From Caldilineaceae bacterium (GTDB lineage: Bacteria > Chloroflexota > Anaerolineae > Caldilineales > Caldilineaceae), in assembly GCA_019637685.1 (NCBI GenBank), contig JAHBVF010000002.1:124001-188000 (forward strand): DNA of 64,000 nt, written 5' to 3'. A program made the translations under genes and the position numbers. The notes under the pieces were generated by a model. The model was given only the letters and a program-made list of their open reading frames with translations, searched no databases and had not been told where the DNA came from. Each line of letters opens with the position of its first letter. The first letter of the stretch is position 1. Positions 34,011 to 43,286 of the stretch are shown one piece after another.

Positions 34011-35063
34011 TCAATCAAATTCCCGAATGAACTCTTTGGCTTTCGTCACCAGTGGTATATTGCCCACAAAGATGGGAACCCGCTGATGCAGCGCGGTCGG
34101 TTGCATATCCAAAATACGCTCGGTGCCGGTCGTGGCTGCTCCGCCCGCCTGCTCGGCCAGAAAGGCCATGGGCGCGCATTCATAGACCAGCCTCAGCTTA
34201 CCGGTGGTCTGTGTCGGGTCTTTGCTGTCCGCCGGGTAATAGTAGACACCTCCGCTCAGCAGATTGCGGTGGAAATCTGCCACCAGTGAGCCGATATAGC
34301 GTAAGGAGAGGGGCTTGGCTGTCTTGTCCTTGCCTTGCAGCCATTCGGTATAGCGTTTCACGCCTTCGGACCAAAACTGCTCGTAGCCCTGGTTGACGCT
34401 ATAGAATTTGGGCGTAGCCGGAATGCGGATGTTGGGATGGGAGAGAAAAAATTCGCCAATTGTGGGGTCCAGGGTGAAGCCGTGTACGCCCTGGCCTGTG
34501 GAGTAGACCAGCATCGTGCTGGAGCCGTAGATCACATAGCCAGCCGCGATCAGATCGCGCCCCTTCTGCAGACAATCTTCCAGCGTGCCGCGGCCACCCT
34601 CTGTTTTGCGCTTGTAAATAGCAAAGATCGTGCCGATGCTCACGTTGACGTCGATATTCGAGGAGCCGTCCAGGGGATCGTAGAGGAGCACATAGGAGCC
34701 GAGGGGGAAATGGGCGGGAATGGGAATGATCCCTTCGTGTTCTTCTGACGCCATCACCGCCAGGCGTCCGGTATGGTCGTTCAGCTTGAAAATGATCTGG
34801 TCAGCGTATTCGTCCAACTTCTGGACGACTTCGCCCTGCACATTCTCCTTGCCTGCACTGCCCAGAATATCAGCCAGCCCGGCGCGGGTTGTCTTGCTGG
34901 CAATAATCTTTGCCGCCAAAGCAATGTCATACAAAATATTGGTCAGGGTTCCCGTGGCATCTGGATAACTGCGCTGTTGATCCAGAATAAAGCGCTCAAT
35001 TGTAACAATTTTTCCCGTGTAAGAACCGATTTCGGAAACTGCGCTATCGACGTTGATAGCCAT
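34011..35063 (-). CDS. fbp: Fructose-1,6-bisphosphatase class I
   Basis: 350 residues from ATG 35063 with AGGAGG 8 nt ahead. Metal-binding loop [63 protein letters not shown] and [20 protein letters not shown] are hallmarks of class I. Gluconeogenesis; fits an organism feeding on glycerol and DHA. Last of two genes after the E2 gene (73-nt gap). Confidence 0.97.
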   Translation of the reverse strand: MAINVDSAVSEIGSYTGKIVTIERFILDQQRSYPDATGTLTNILYDIALAAKIIASKTTRAGLADILGSAGKENVQGEVVQKLDEYADQIIFKLNDHTGRLAVMASEEHEGIIPIPAHFPLGSYVLLYDPLDGSSNIDVNVSIGTIFAIYKRKTEGGRGTLEDCLQKGRDLIAAGYVIYGSSTMLVYSTGQGVHGFTLDPTIGEFFLSHPNIRIPATPKFYSVNQGYEQFWSEGVKRYTEWLQGKDKTAKPLSLRYIGSLVADFHRNLLSGGVYYYPADSKDPTQTTGKLRLVYECAPMAFLAEQAGGAATTGTERILDMQPTALHQRVPIFVGNIPLVTKAKEFIREFD

Positions 35064-35136
35064 AGCCGAACCTCCTGTGGGGATGGGATAACTATTGAGA
35101 CTGACGAATGGCTGCTTAGCCAGTACCGGCGGGGAG

Positions 35137-36375
35137 CTATCCCCAGTTCTCCAGCAGCGCAACAACTTGTCCGACGAATCGGTCCGCCTCTGCACCGTCC
35201 AGCACCCGATGGTCAAAGGAAAAACTCAAATAGCACATAGGCCGGATAACAAACGAGTCGTCGGCGCTGGGCAGCAGGGAATGGCCGCCGCTGCGCACCA
35301 CTGCCCGCTTTGCAATTTTGCCAATGCCCAAAATGCCGGCCTGGGGCTGGTTGATAATCGGCGTGCCCAGCAGACTGCCACTGACGCCGTGATTGGTGAC
35401 GGTAAATGTGCCACCCTGCAATTCATCCGGGCTGAGTTTATTGGCCCGCGCCCGTTCGGCCAGATCGTTGACCGCCCGGCTCAGACCGGCCAGATTCAGT
35501 TCGTCCGCGTTTCGGACGACAGGGACGAGCAGCCCGCCGCTCACAGACACAGCCACGCCCACGTGAATGCGCGGATGCAGCAGCAATCCCTCCGCTGTGA
35601 ATGAACTGTTCACCCGCGGGTTGGCCCGCAGTGCCGCGGCCACCGCGGCCACAAAATAGGGCGTGAACGTCAGGTCGATGCCTTTGGCCGTGTACGCCGC
35701 GCGCTGGGCTTCCCGATGGCGCACCACCGCGGTCATATCCGCCTCGAATAGAGCCATCACATGCGGACTGGTGCGTACGCTGCGCTCCATATGCTCGGCA
35801 ATGGCCCGGCGCATGGGCGTCAGGGATTGGAGGACAGGGATTGGGGACTGGGGATCGGGGATCGGGGATGCTGCTTCCCCAGTCTCCAGTCCCCTGTCTC
35901 CAGTCTCCAGAAAAATCTCCACATCCTTTTTCGTCACCCGCCCGTGTAGACCTGTGCCGTTGATTTTGTCCAAATCCAGGCGGTGTTCGGCGGCGATACG
36001 GGCAACCACCGGGCTGACGAAGGCGCGGCCTGTGGGCTTGGGGATCGGAGATTGGGGACTGGGGACTGGGGATTGGGCCACGACGGCTGGGGGCGGGTCG
36101 CTGGGGACTGATGACTGCCCATGACTCACCGCTTCCCCCGGCGCGCCGATATAGCCGATAACAGTGCCGACCGGGACTGTCTGCCCTTCCTTTGTCAATA
36201 CTTCCAATAGTGTCCCTGCCGCGGGCGCGGGGATTTCCGTGTCAATTTTGTCTGTGCTGATCTCCAGCACAATTTCCTGACGTTCCACCCGGTCGCCGGG
36301 CTGCTTCAGCCAGCGCGAAACGGTTCCTTCCACAACCGTTTCGCCCAGTTGGGGCATTTTGATGGGAGTGGGCAT
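35137..36375 (-). CDS. 2-oxo acid dehydrogenase E2 component (dihydrolipoyl acyltransferase)
   Basis: 412 residues from ATG 36375. Lipoyl domain with [14 protein letters not shown] (lipoyl-Lys), peripheral-subunit-binding domain ([20 protein letters not shown]), catalytic domain with [11 protein letters not shown] and the C-terminal active-site [17 protein letters not shown] (His). The two linkers contain repeated Ser-Pro-Ile/Val-Pro units ([24 protein letters not shown]) encoded by GGGGACTGGGGATTGGG-like DNA. No E1 or E3 gene lies close, so the substrate (pyruvate, 2-oxoglutarate, branched-chain) is undecided. Confidence 0.94.
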   Translation of the reverse strand: MPTPIKMPQLGETVVEGTVSRWLKQPGDRVERQEIVLEISTDKIDTEIPAPAAGTLLEVLTKEGQTVPVGTVIGYIGAPGEAVSHGQSSVPSDPPPAVVAQSPVPSPQSPIPKPTGRAFVSPVVARIAAEHRLDLDKINGTGLHGRVTKKDVEIFLETGDRGLETGEAASPIPDPQSPIPVLQSLTPMRRAIAEHMERSVRTSPHVMALFEADMTAVVRHREAQRAAYTAKGIDLTFTPYFVAAVAAALRANPRVNSSFTAEGLLLHPRIHVGVAVSVSGGLLVPVVRNADELNLAGLSRAVNDLAERARANKLSPDELQGGTFTVTNHGVSGSLLGTPIINQPQAGILGIGKIAKRAVVRSGGHSLLPSADDSFVIRPMCYLSFSFDHRVLDGAEADRFVGQVVALLENWG

Positions 36376-36528
36376 CGATCTGTCCTTGTCCTGGCTTTGT
36401 TTCTGTCTGGTTTCTGGCCGGGTTACCACTAGAAAATAGCGCGTTCTGCTCGCAAGCGAAGGGGTCCAATCTGGCCGCGGTGTTCTGCCCCTTTGCTTGG
36501 GTGCGTGGCAGCCGTGTTTCGTCTCTTT

Positions 36529-37467
36529 TCAGCCACTTGTCACCCTTTCTCCCAATGCTGGCTCTGCCATCTCGCCAGTAAAGTAGAGATAGTGCTTGTT
36601 CGGGACTGTGGAGAATCCGCTATGCTGGCCGTCTGGGGTCATGGCGACAATATTCATATACTGGCCGGTACGGGGTTTCAACTGCTCGATCTCGGCCAGA
36701 CACTCCCGGCCCGCCTCGGCCAAACGCATCCCCATTTTCATATAAAGCACCAAACTACGCGCAGTAGAAACCCGGATCGCCAGCTCACCGCTGCCCGTGC
36801 AGGCGGCCGCGCCGTAGCGGTTGTCGCAATAGTTGCCCGCGCCGATAATCGGCGAATCCCCCACCCGGCCCGGATACTTCCAGGCCAGGCCGCTGGTGCT
36901 GACAGCCGAAGCCAAATCGCCGTGGGTATCCCGCACCAGATAATTGACAGTGCCGTGGGGAACCCGGTCCTCCAGATGCAGCGGCATTGTCAGGCGTGTG
37001 ACCAGATGGCGCAATTCCATACTGGACAAATCCATCCCTTGCTCTGCAAAACGGGCGCGCCAGCGATCCAAAGATTCTAGTGTGCGCTGATCCGCGGGTT
37101 GCTGTCCCAACTCTGCGGCCAGCCGTTCCGCGCCCTGGCCCACCAGCAATACGTGGGGCAGTTGGTCCATCACCGCCCGGGCCAGGCTGATGACATTGGC
37201 GTAGTTCTGCACGCCGGCCACCGCGCCGGTCTCCAGTGAGCGCCCGTTCATCAGACTGGCGTCCAATTCCACCTCTCCCAGGAGATTGGGCAGGCCGCTG
37301 AAGCCCACGGAATGCTCCGCTGGGTCGTCCTCCGTTACGCGGGCGGCCAGCTCCGCGGCATCAATGGCAGAGCCGCCGCGCCGGAGCAATTCCATTGCGG
37401 CTATCGCGCCACCCCGGCCATTTTCCGATGCGATAATTACAGGGTTCAAGTGTGTGTTGGTATGCAT
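36529..37467 (-). CDS. Asparaginase/glycosylasparaginase-type Ntn hydrolase
   Basis: 312 residues from ATG 37467. Self-cleaving type-2 asparaginase fold: RRGGSAIDAAELAARVTEDD, HSVGFSGLPNLLGEVELDAS, NGRSLETGAVAGVQNY, the nucleophile region PHGTVNYLVRDTHGDLA (Thr after HG) and KYPGRVGDSPIIGAG. Most like N4-(beta-N-acetylglucosaminyl)-L-asparaginase. Expected to be processed into two chains before HG-T. Confidence 0.88.
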   Translation of the reverse strand: MHTNTHLNPVIIASENGRGGAIAAMELLRRGGSAIDAAELAARVTEDDPAEHSVGFSGLPNLLGEVELDASLMNGRSLETGAVAGVQNYANVISLARAVMDQLPHVLLVGQGAERLAAELGQQPADQRTLESLDRWRARFAEQGMDLSSMELRHLVTRLTMPLHLEDRVPHGTVNYLVRDTHGDLASAVSTSGLAWKYPGRVGDSPIIGAGNYCDNRYGAAACTGSGELAIRVSTARSLVLYMKMGMRLAEAGRECLAEIEQLKPRTGQYMNIVAMTPDGQHSGFSTVPNKHYLYFTGEMAEPALGERVTSG

Positions 37468-37527
37468 TGGGAGGCTTTCCAGTGAGGAGGCGATGCTGAA
37501 ATGGGGCAGCAAACTGCCCACCGTCCA

Positions 37528-37794
37528 TCATCTGCCTTCCAAAAATTCCTTGATCATAGGAACAACTTGCCCATCCACTTCTTCCCATTCCGCTTCGGCT
37601 ACTTTGTTTACCGTCACAAAATTCTGCACCAGAAAGACATTGTAGACATTTTCCAGGGCAAAGAGGCGGGCCGCCAGCGGGTGCTGGTCTGCTTCCTCAG
37701 GTGTAGACGCGTTGATCGGTCCAGTGAAGCGCAGCCCGGCAGCGGTATATTTATGGGCGTTTGGATTGGGGGTGGGCTGAATCTGTATTGACAT
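37528..37794 (-). CDS. Nfu N-terminal domain protein (scaffold-type)
   Basis: 88 residues from ATG 37794. IQPTPNPNAHKYTAAGLRF and LFALENVYNVFLVQNFVTVN match the NifU/Nfu N-terminal domain (PF08712-like), without the C-terminal CxxC iron-sulfur part. In other bacteria this domain helps Fe-S cluster delivery. It stands downstream of an iron-permease gene set. Longer open frames to 38058 are non-coding. Confidence 0.85.
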   Translation of the reverse strand: MSIQIQPTPNPNAHKYTAAGLRFTGPINASTPEEADQHPLAARLFALENVYNVFLVQNFVTVNKVAEAEWEEVDGQVVPMIKEFLEGR

Positions 37795-37871
37795 ACAGAT
37801 AAGTATAGCAGGGAGGGGCGAAGGGTTCAAAAGGTGGTGCGCGGATAGGCCAGATTGTGGAATCACAAAAG

Positions 37872-38321
37872 CTACTGGTCTGATTGGCTGGCGCGGATCA
37901 GTGCAAAAATGGCCTGTTGGGTCTGCTCGACCAGAGGGATGACTTCCTCGGCTGGCGCGTCGGCCTGGGCTTTCTCCGAGAGGGTGTTCAGGTCTGCGCT
38001 GATGGCAGCAGTGGCGGCCCCATCCACAGCGGTTAAGTCGGACTGCGCGGCCTCCCACGCCGATCGGGCGCGGGCCAGCCCATCCAGCGCGCCGGCGCGC
38101 TCGACTCCCTGGGCTGCCTGGGGATATTCTACCGCGAAAATGTCCAGTCCCTGGGCTGTTTCCTGGGCTTTGGCCCGGGCCGCGGCCATGGGATCAGCGG
38201 GTGCTTGTGTGGTGCGGCTGCGTAGAAACAGTATACTGGCAATCGCCACTGCCAGGACGAGCAACCCGATCACCCCCAGCCGCAAGGGTCGCCCTTGCCG
38301 TTCTTGACGATAGACGCTCAT
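37872..38321 (-). CDS. Membrane-anchored helical protein of unknown function
   Basis: 149 residues. A basic start (YRQERQGRPLRLG), one membrane helix (VIGLLVLAVAIASILFL), then an Ala-rich helical outer part (MAAARAKAQETAQGLDIFAV...). The ATG is 4 nt after the hydantoinase-like gene, whose end holds a good SD (AGAGGTGAGAAG). I do not recognise a family; context suggests a role with the FTR1 set. Confidence 0.7.
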   Translation of the reverse strand: MSVYRQERQGRPLRLGVIGLLVLAVAIASILFLRSRTTQAPADPMAAARAKAQETAQGLDIFAVEYPQAAQGVERAGALDGLARARSAWEAAQSDLTAVDGAATAAISADLNTLSEKAQADAPAEEVIPLVEQTQQAIFALIRASQSDQ

Positions 38322-38325
38322 CTTC

Positions 38326-40434
38326 TCACCTCTCTACAATCGCGGCTGCTTGTGTGTCGGGTGGTACACTCCCCAACGCGGAGACAACGGCCGCGGCCAG
38401 ATCGCCCCCGTTGCCGCTGGACATATCCAACAGACGGCTACCTGCCACCAAACGCACGGTGGGCACATTGCCAAAGAAGGATGGCTCAACTATCTGTGCC
38501 AATTTCTGCGCTAATTCGCGCGCCGAACCAAACAATACTTCCCCGCCGCTGACTGCCAATTGGACCACCCCCCGGCGATCCACCACCACAATTTGGGCGC
38601 GATGCAAGAAGCGCCGGGCCGACCGATAGATACGGAATTCTGGGGTGTCCAGCAGCAATTCCAGCGCAGCCCCGTCCCTATCCGCGGTCTGGGCCGCGAT
38701 CAGGCGTGCGGTCGGCTCGTCCACTGCGCCCTCTCCCACCTGCGCGGTCAGGGGCAGATTGCCCGTTGCCACCGCGCGCAGGATGCCCCGCTGCTCGTCC
38801 CGCTCGATCACCACCTGCACACTCTCCGGCGCGGCCCCGGCACGAATGGCTGCGCTTTCGGCTTCCTGGGCCAGTGATTCGGCCACGGACGCGTCGCCGA
38901 TGGCCCGCTCCACCTCCTCGCGCACACTGGCCAGAGCATCGCCCAGCGAAGAGATCACCGGCGCATGCTCCACCAGCCGGTAAGGAATGTGCAGCCGTTC
39001 GGCCACAGCAGGAATCAGCGCGCCCGCGCCGCCGCCGCCGCCGATCAACTGAAACGCGCCCCGACGCAATTTGTATTCCCCGCTCATCTCTTTGACCGCT
39101 GCGGCCACGCGCTCCGCGGCCAGGTCCAGCATCTGTTGCGCGGCTTCCTGACCCGTGCATCTGAGGGTCTGGCCCAAAATTTCAAAGCCGCGCAGCGCGG
39201 CCGCCGACGACCCGGCCGCGTAGACATCCGCGGCCACTTTGCCCAGCGCATTGGCCGCACAGGTGACAGTCAATGCCCAGCGCCGACCGTCCGCGGCCTG
39301 GACGACCGCGTAGTCAGCCGGATCGCCGGGACGGGGCGCAATCACTTCCAAAGAGAGGCTGGCCGCGGGGATGTCGGCCAGTTCGGGGCTGAGGCTGGCA
39401 TAGGGCAGACCGGCGATATGGGCAGAGCGGGGGCCAACGTCCACAATCTTACGGCGACCAATCCGGGCCAACGAGCCACCGGCCACGCCCTGCACCCGCA
39501 CATCCAGCGAGCGAACGCAGGTGGGGTGATTCATCACCCAGACGTAGCGGGTTTCGGGCTGGCCGCCCCGCACAATGCCCAGATTGCTGCTGGTTCCACC
39601 CACCTCCAAAAACGCGCCGTTGGCTACACCACCGGAGAGGAGCGCACCGGCCAGGCTGGCCGCGGGGCCGGAAAAAAGAGTGAGGATCGGGCGGCGGTGG
39701 AGAGTCGCCAGATCGGTCAGGCCACCGTCGCCGCGCATGACCATCAGCGGCGCGTCGATTCCGGCCCGGCGCAGACTCTGTTCCACCAGTTCGGCGGTCT
39801 GTAACATTTGGGGGGCAAGGCTGGCATTGATGGCCGCGGTGAGGGTGCGGATTTCCAGCCCGTAGACGCCAGAAAGTTGGTGGCCGGCAATACTCGGTAT
39901 ACCCCGATCCGCGGCCACATCCAGCACAAGCAATTCGTACTCTGGCTCGTCCACGCTGAAGGCGCCGCTGGCAACAATCGCCTGCGCGCCCAGCCCGATC
40001 AGCCGGTCTACGGCCTGCTCCGCAGCAGGCCGGGTCATGCCTGCGCTGGTGTCGATAAACACGTGGTGGGTGCGTAGGGGTTTGTCCGGCGCGACCGCGA
40101 TATTTTCCACCTGCGTACGACGCAGGGCGTCTGCTCCATCCCGTCCGCCGCCCATCCCCACAATGCCCACTGTGGCGGTGTCGCCTTCCAACAGAGCGTT
40201 GACAGCCTGGGTGGTGCTGTGGGCCACCAGTGTCACATCAGCGGCGGGCACGTCCGGGTGATCGAGCAGGGCTTGCAGAGCCTGAACGACGCCCAGGGCC
40301 ACACCTTCGCTGGCGGTGTGGGTGGTGGGCACAATGGCTTGGGCCAGCAAAGAATGACCATCGGCATTGTTGCCCACTGCCACGGCTTTGGTAAATGTCC
40401 CCCCCACATCCACACCCAGGCGGATGGTCCTCAT
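38326..40434 (-). CDS. Hydantoinase/oxoprolinase family protein (ASKHA fold)
   Basis: 702 residues from ATG 40434. Opens with IRLGVDVGGTFTKAVAVG, the HyuA/oxoprolinase N-terminus; VAHSTTQAVNALLEGDTATV, EVGGTSSNLGIV, GGGGGAGALIPAVAERL further on. ATP-dependent ring opening in known members; no HyuB partner follows. The start overlaps the FTR1 stop (TGATG), i.e. translational coupling to an iron permease, which is not an expected partnership. Confidence 0.88.
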   Translation of the reverse strand: MRTIRLGVDVGGTFTKAVAVGNNADGHSLLAQAIVPTTHTASEGVALGVVQALQALLDHPDVPAADVTLVAHSTTQAVNALLEGDTATVGIVGMGGGRDGADALRRTQVENIAVAPDKPLRTHHVFIDTSAGMTRPAAEQAVDRLIGLGAQAIVASGAFSVDEPEYELLVLDVAADRGIPSIAGHQLSGVYGLEIRTLTAAINASLAPQMLQTAELVEQSLRRAGIDAPLMVMRGDGGLTDLATLHRRPILTLFSGPAASLAGALLSGGVANGAFLEVGGTSSNLGIVRGGQPETRYVWVMNHPTCVRSLDVRVQGVAGGSLARIGRRKIVDVGPRSAHIAGLPYASLSPELADIPAASLSLEVIAPRPGDPADYAVVQAADGRRWALTVTCAANALGKVAADVYAAGSSAAALRGFEILGQTLRCTGQEAAQQMLDLAAERVAAAVKEMSGEYKLRRGAFQLIGGGGGAGALIPAVAERLHIPYRLVEHAPVISSLGDALASVREEVERAIGDASVAESLAQEAESAAIRAGAAPESVQVVIERDEQRGILRAVATGNLPLTAQVGEGAVDEPTARLIAAQTADRDGAALELLLDTPEFRIYRSARRFLHRAQIVVVDRRGVVQLAVSGGEVLFGSARELAQKLAQIVEPSFFGNVPTVRLVAGSRLLDMSSGNGGDLAAAVVSALGSVPPDTQAAAIVER

Positions 40435-41702
40435 CAAGCGGCTCCCCGAATCACATTGGGGTTGTTCTCCGCGTTGGCGGCTATGGATTTGGGGCGGCCA
40501 CTCCACCACATCCACACGCCACCTGCGATGTAAATCACTAGCAGAATGACCTGCGCGGCCAGGGTTTCCACTGTGGGATGGATGCCGGTGAAGTTGGCGA
40601 TGGCAGTGGGCAAACGCGGGACGAGGCCCATCAGCGATGTAACGCCGAGCAGTCCGGTGTTCTGGAGTTCCTGTATTGCATTGCCAATAAAGGCGACGGA
40701 CAGAAGCATCACCACACTGACCGCGGCGGTCATAAATTTCTGGACGGGCATACGCTGGCCCGCGCGCAGGATCAGCCAGGCCACAACGGAAAGAACCGCC
40801 AGACCCGCGATGAAGCCGTAAAAAACGTACACCTCCGCCCGGGCGCTCAGCCCCAACAGCACCTCATAGAAGAGAGCCGTCTCGAAGCCTTCCCGGTAGA
40901 CGGCGGTGAAACCCAGCCCGGCCAGCGCCAACGAACTGCCGCTGGTCATAGCCGCCCAGGAGCGGGCGTTGAGGAACTCCATCCAGCGTTTGCGGTCCAG
41001 GCGGCTGACCAGCCAGAAGGAGACCCAAAAGAGCATCCCTACCGCGACCAGCGAGACAATCGCTTCCAGCAGTTCCCGTCCTACCGGGGCGATGCTGAGG
41101 ACGAAGCGCAAGAGCAGCCAGGTGATAACTGAGAAGACCACCGCGCCGCCAATGCCCAGAAAGATGTAGTTGCGGCTCTTGCGCCCGCCACCTGCTTTTT
41201 GCAGATAGCCCAGCAGGGCCGCGATCACCAGCACCGCTTCCAGCCCTTCCCGGAAAATAATCGTAAAGGAGCCTGTGAAGGCTAAGGCGGGAACCAGCGC
41301 GCCAACTTCGGTATACATTGTCTCGACCTGCAACAGACCCTCGCGGGCCAATCGCACCGACGCTTCCACCTCCGCGGCAGACGCGCCGGCCTGCATTTTG
41401 GTGCGCAGATCGGCCATACGGTATTCCATTTCGAGCGTCAGATCCGCGTTGACCACACGCAGGGGAATCTCCACCAGCTCAAAATGGTCGAGATAGGCGG
41501 CGCGGGCCAGCTTGTAGGCCTGGTCGTAGTCGCCCTGACGGTAGGCCCGCATGGATTCCTGGAGGAGGTCCCGCATCTGGGCCAGCTCGGCGGGCACGTT
41601 CACGTCGGCAGGGCCGGTGGGGGCCGCTGTCACCGGCCCTATCAGTGTCAGACATAAAACAGCGACGAGAGCGACAACAGCGAGTAATTTTGACAGCTTC
41701 AT
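40434..41702 (-). CDS. FTR1-family iron permease with N-terminal extracytoplasmic domain
   Basis: 422 residues from ATG 41702. Signal-type start, then a helical domain (MRDLLQESMRAYRQGDYDQA ... VRLAREGLLQVETMY), then seven or so membrane helices with the two iron-binding REGLE motifs IIFREGLEAVLVIAALLG and AVYREGFETALFYE (the second REGFE). EfeU/Ftr1-type high-affinity iron uptake. The lipoprotein gene upstream shares the helical domain. Followed directly by the hydantoinase-like gene. Confidence 0.92.
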   Translation of the reverse strand: MKLSKLLAVVALVAVLCLTLIGPVTAAPTGPADVNVPAELAQMRDLLQESMRAYRQGDYDQAYKLARAAYLDHFELVEIPLRVVNADLTLEMEYRMADLRTKMQAGASAAEVEASVRLAREGLLQVETMYTEVGALVPALAFTGSFTIIFREGLEAVLVIAALLGYLQKAGGGRKSRNYIFLGIGGAVVFSVITWLLLRFVLSIAPVGRELLEAIVSLVAVGMLFWVSFWLVSRLDRKRWMEFLNARSWAAMTSGSSLALAGLGFTAVYREGFETALFYEVLLGLSARAEVYVFYGFIAGLAVLSVVAWLILRAGQRMPVQKFMTAAVSVVMLLSVAFIGNAIQELQNTGLLGVTSLMGLVPRLPTAIANFTGIHPTVETLAAQVILLVIYIAGGVWMWWSGRPKSIAANAENNPNVIRGAA

Positions 41703-41793
41703 AAAATGCAATCTCCTGAACAATCAATCGGAGCTTCCTTCTCTCAGGGTACTCGGAAGGGGGGATTCGATCAAATTTCGGTGCGCTTTGGGG

Positions 41794-41832
41794 CAAGAAG
41801 TTTCGGCCTTTTGGAAAAGCCGAAACTTCTTG
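41794..41832 (-). terminator. Perfect 14-bp hairpin between the lipoprotein gene and FTR1
   Basis: CAAGAAGTTTCGGC (41794-41807) and GCCGAAACTTCTTG (41819-41832), 11-nt loop. Likely ends or attenuates the lipoprotein transcript so that FTR1 is made in smaller amount. Confidence 0.75.
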
Positions 41833-41847
41833 CTGGCCCACGCCGCT

Positions 41848-42945
41848 TTATTTCAGCAACGCCTCGGTTTTGTCCATATTTTCGTTGATGGCCGCGGCAA
41901 TGGCCTCCACATCCGCCAGGGGTGCGCCGGCTTTAATCTGATCGCGTAGCTCCTTAAACTGGCCTTCCAGAGTCGTGACCAGCTCCCGATCTTTTTCCAA
42001 GAGAGGGCCTTCCAGATGCTCGAAACCTTCCAGATAGGCATTGGCCGCCTCTTCGTAGGCTTCATCGTTTTTGCCCGCGGTGTATTCGTCCACCGCGTTT
42101 TGGGTCATCTTGCGTACCTGGGCGATGATATCTTCTGTGCTGAGGGCTGCGGCATCAGTCAATTCAAAGATTTTGCCCAACTCGGCGCGAATTTCATTCA
42201 CGCTCTCGGCCACCACATCCGCTGCTATAAGTGGCTCCCCAGGCATCACAGAGGGAAAGGCTTCGTTCACTTCTTGAAGAGCAGCGACGATTTCATCGGC
42301 TCCCTCAGCATCCCGCTCCTGTACAGCCGCGGAGAGAGAGTCATAGCGCTCCCGGACCACCGACAGAAAACCAAACGCGTCCTGATATTCGGCGATATTG
42401 GCAAGTTTGCCCGCGTCCACACCTTCGGCATACTCTTTTCCTACAGTCGCCACCACTTCGCGCAGGACAGCCGCCTGGAAGCGAATATCGTCTATGGCAG
42501 GCAGGGACTGACGGGCCGTATTGATAGCCCCTATCGCGCTGTCATAGGCCTGTTGAACTGTGGCCTGATCTCCCGCGGCGGAAGCAGCCGTCTGGTAGGC
42601 GGTCAGGGCAGCCTTCAGAGCGTCTGCGCTGGCAGCAGGCAGCGCACCCTCGGTCTGGGGCAGAGACTCGCCCAAGGTGTGACCGGCGTGCATGGCTGCC
42701 AGGGGATAGTTCTCCACCTGCCAGAGTTGCCAACTGGTGTAGAGATGGCCGGCCATTTCATCCAACGCCACGGCAGGCTTGAGTGTTTCCGGCGCGAAGC
42801 TCGGTCCCGCAACAGGGGCGGCGGTGGCAGCGGTCGCTGGGGCGGGGGGGGGCGTGCCGGCTACGCAGCCAGCCAGTGCCGAGACGATCAATACCAGCAG
42901 GAGAATGCTGCCCCCAGTGGTACGTCTGCGCGTCGCAAAAATCAT
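41848..42945 (-). CDS. Lipoprotein with FTR1-like helical domain, putative iron-uptake partner
   Basis: 365 residues. GAGGAG precedes ATG 42945. Lipobox SALAGC, Ala/Pro/Thr linker, then helical domains. The C-terminal ~100 residues (KMTQNAVDEYTAGKNDEAYE..., FEHLEGPLLEKDRELV, QIKAGAPLADVEAIAAAINE) resemble the extracytoplasmic domain of the FTR1 protein encoded downstream (YRQGDYDQAY, FELVEIPLRVVNADL, MQAGASAAEVEASVRLA). Probably binds iron or contacts FTR1; inference from similarity and position. Confidence 0.8.
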   Translation of the reverse strand: MIFATRRRTTGGSILLLVLIVSALAGCVAGTPPPAPATAATAAPVAGPSFAPETLKPAVALDEMAGHLYTSWQLWQVENYPLAAMHAGHTLGESLPQTEGALPAASADALKAALTAYQTAASAAGDQATVQQAYDSAIGAINTARQSLPAIDDIRFQAAVLREVVATVGKEYAEGVDAGKLANIAEYQDAFGFLSVVRERYDSLSAAVQERDAEGADEIVAALQEVNEAFPSVMPGEPLIAADVVAESVNEIRAELGKIFELTDAAALSTEDIIAQVRKMTQNAVDEYTAGKNDEAYEEAANAYLEGFEHLEGPLLEKDRELVTTLEGQFKELRDQIKAGAPLADVEAIAAAINENMDKTEALLK

Positions 42946-43197
42946 CGATACAACTCCTCTTGTGTGAATCCGGTGTCATCCGGCAGAAAATTGTCAAAAT
43001 GGGCGTCTGTGCCGGCAAAAAACAGGCCGCGCCGGGTTGACAGTACCATAAGCACAGGTGTGAAATCAAGGGGTATTGGGAGAAAAATCGACGGATCGCG
43101 GTGCGCCAATGGCGAACAGATGGGTTAAGAGGCGTTGGGGGATAGGTTAAGCGGGGTTAATTATTGGGCGGCTACACATCAATGCAGCTTCTACGTA

Positions 43198-43245
43198 GTG
43201 CGTGGTACGTGAACTGGTAGTCATATTGGTTCACGCACCACGCAC
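43198..43245. repeat. 17-bp inverted repeat GTGCGTGGTACGTGAAC after the CehA-like gene
   Basis: Arms 43198-43214 and 43229-43245 with one mismatch, 14-nt loop. Same GTAGTGCGTGG type sequence occurs at 50205-50231 at the actE start. Acts as terminator for 43287 or is a mobile repeat. The rest of the 42946-43286 gap shows nothing clear. Confidence 0.7.
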
Positions 43246-43286
43246 GAAAGCAGAAAGTTCCTTGTGCCAGCCTGATCATTCCGCTC

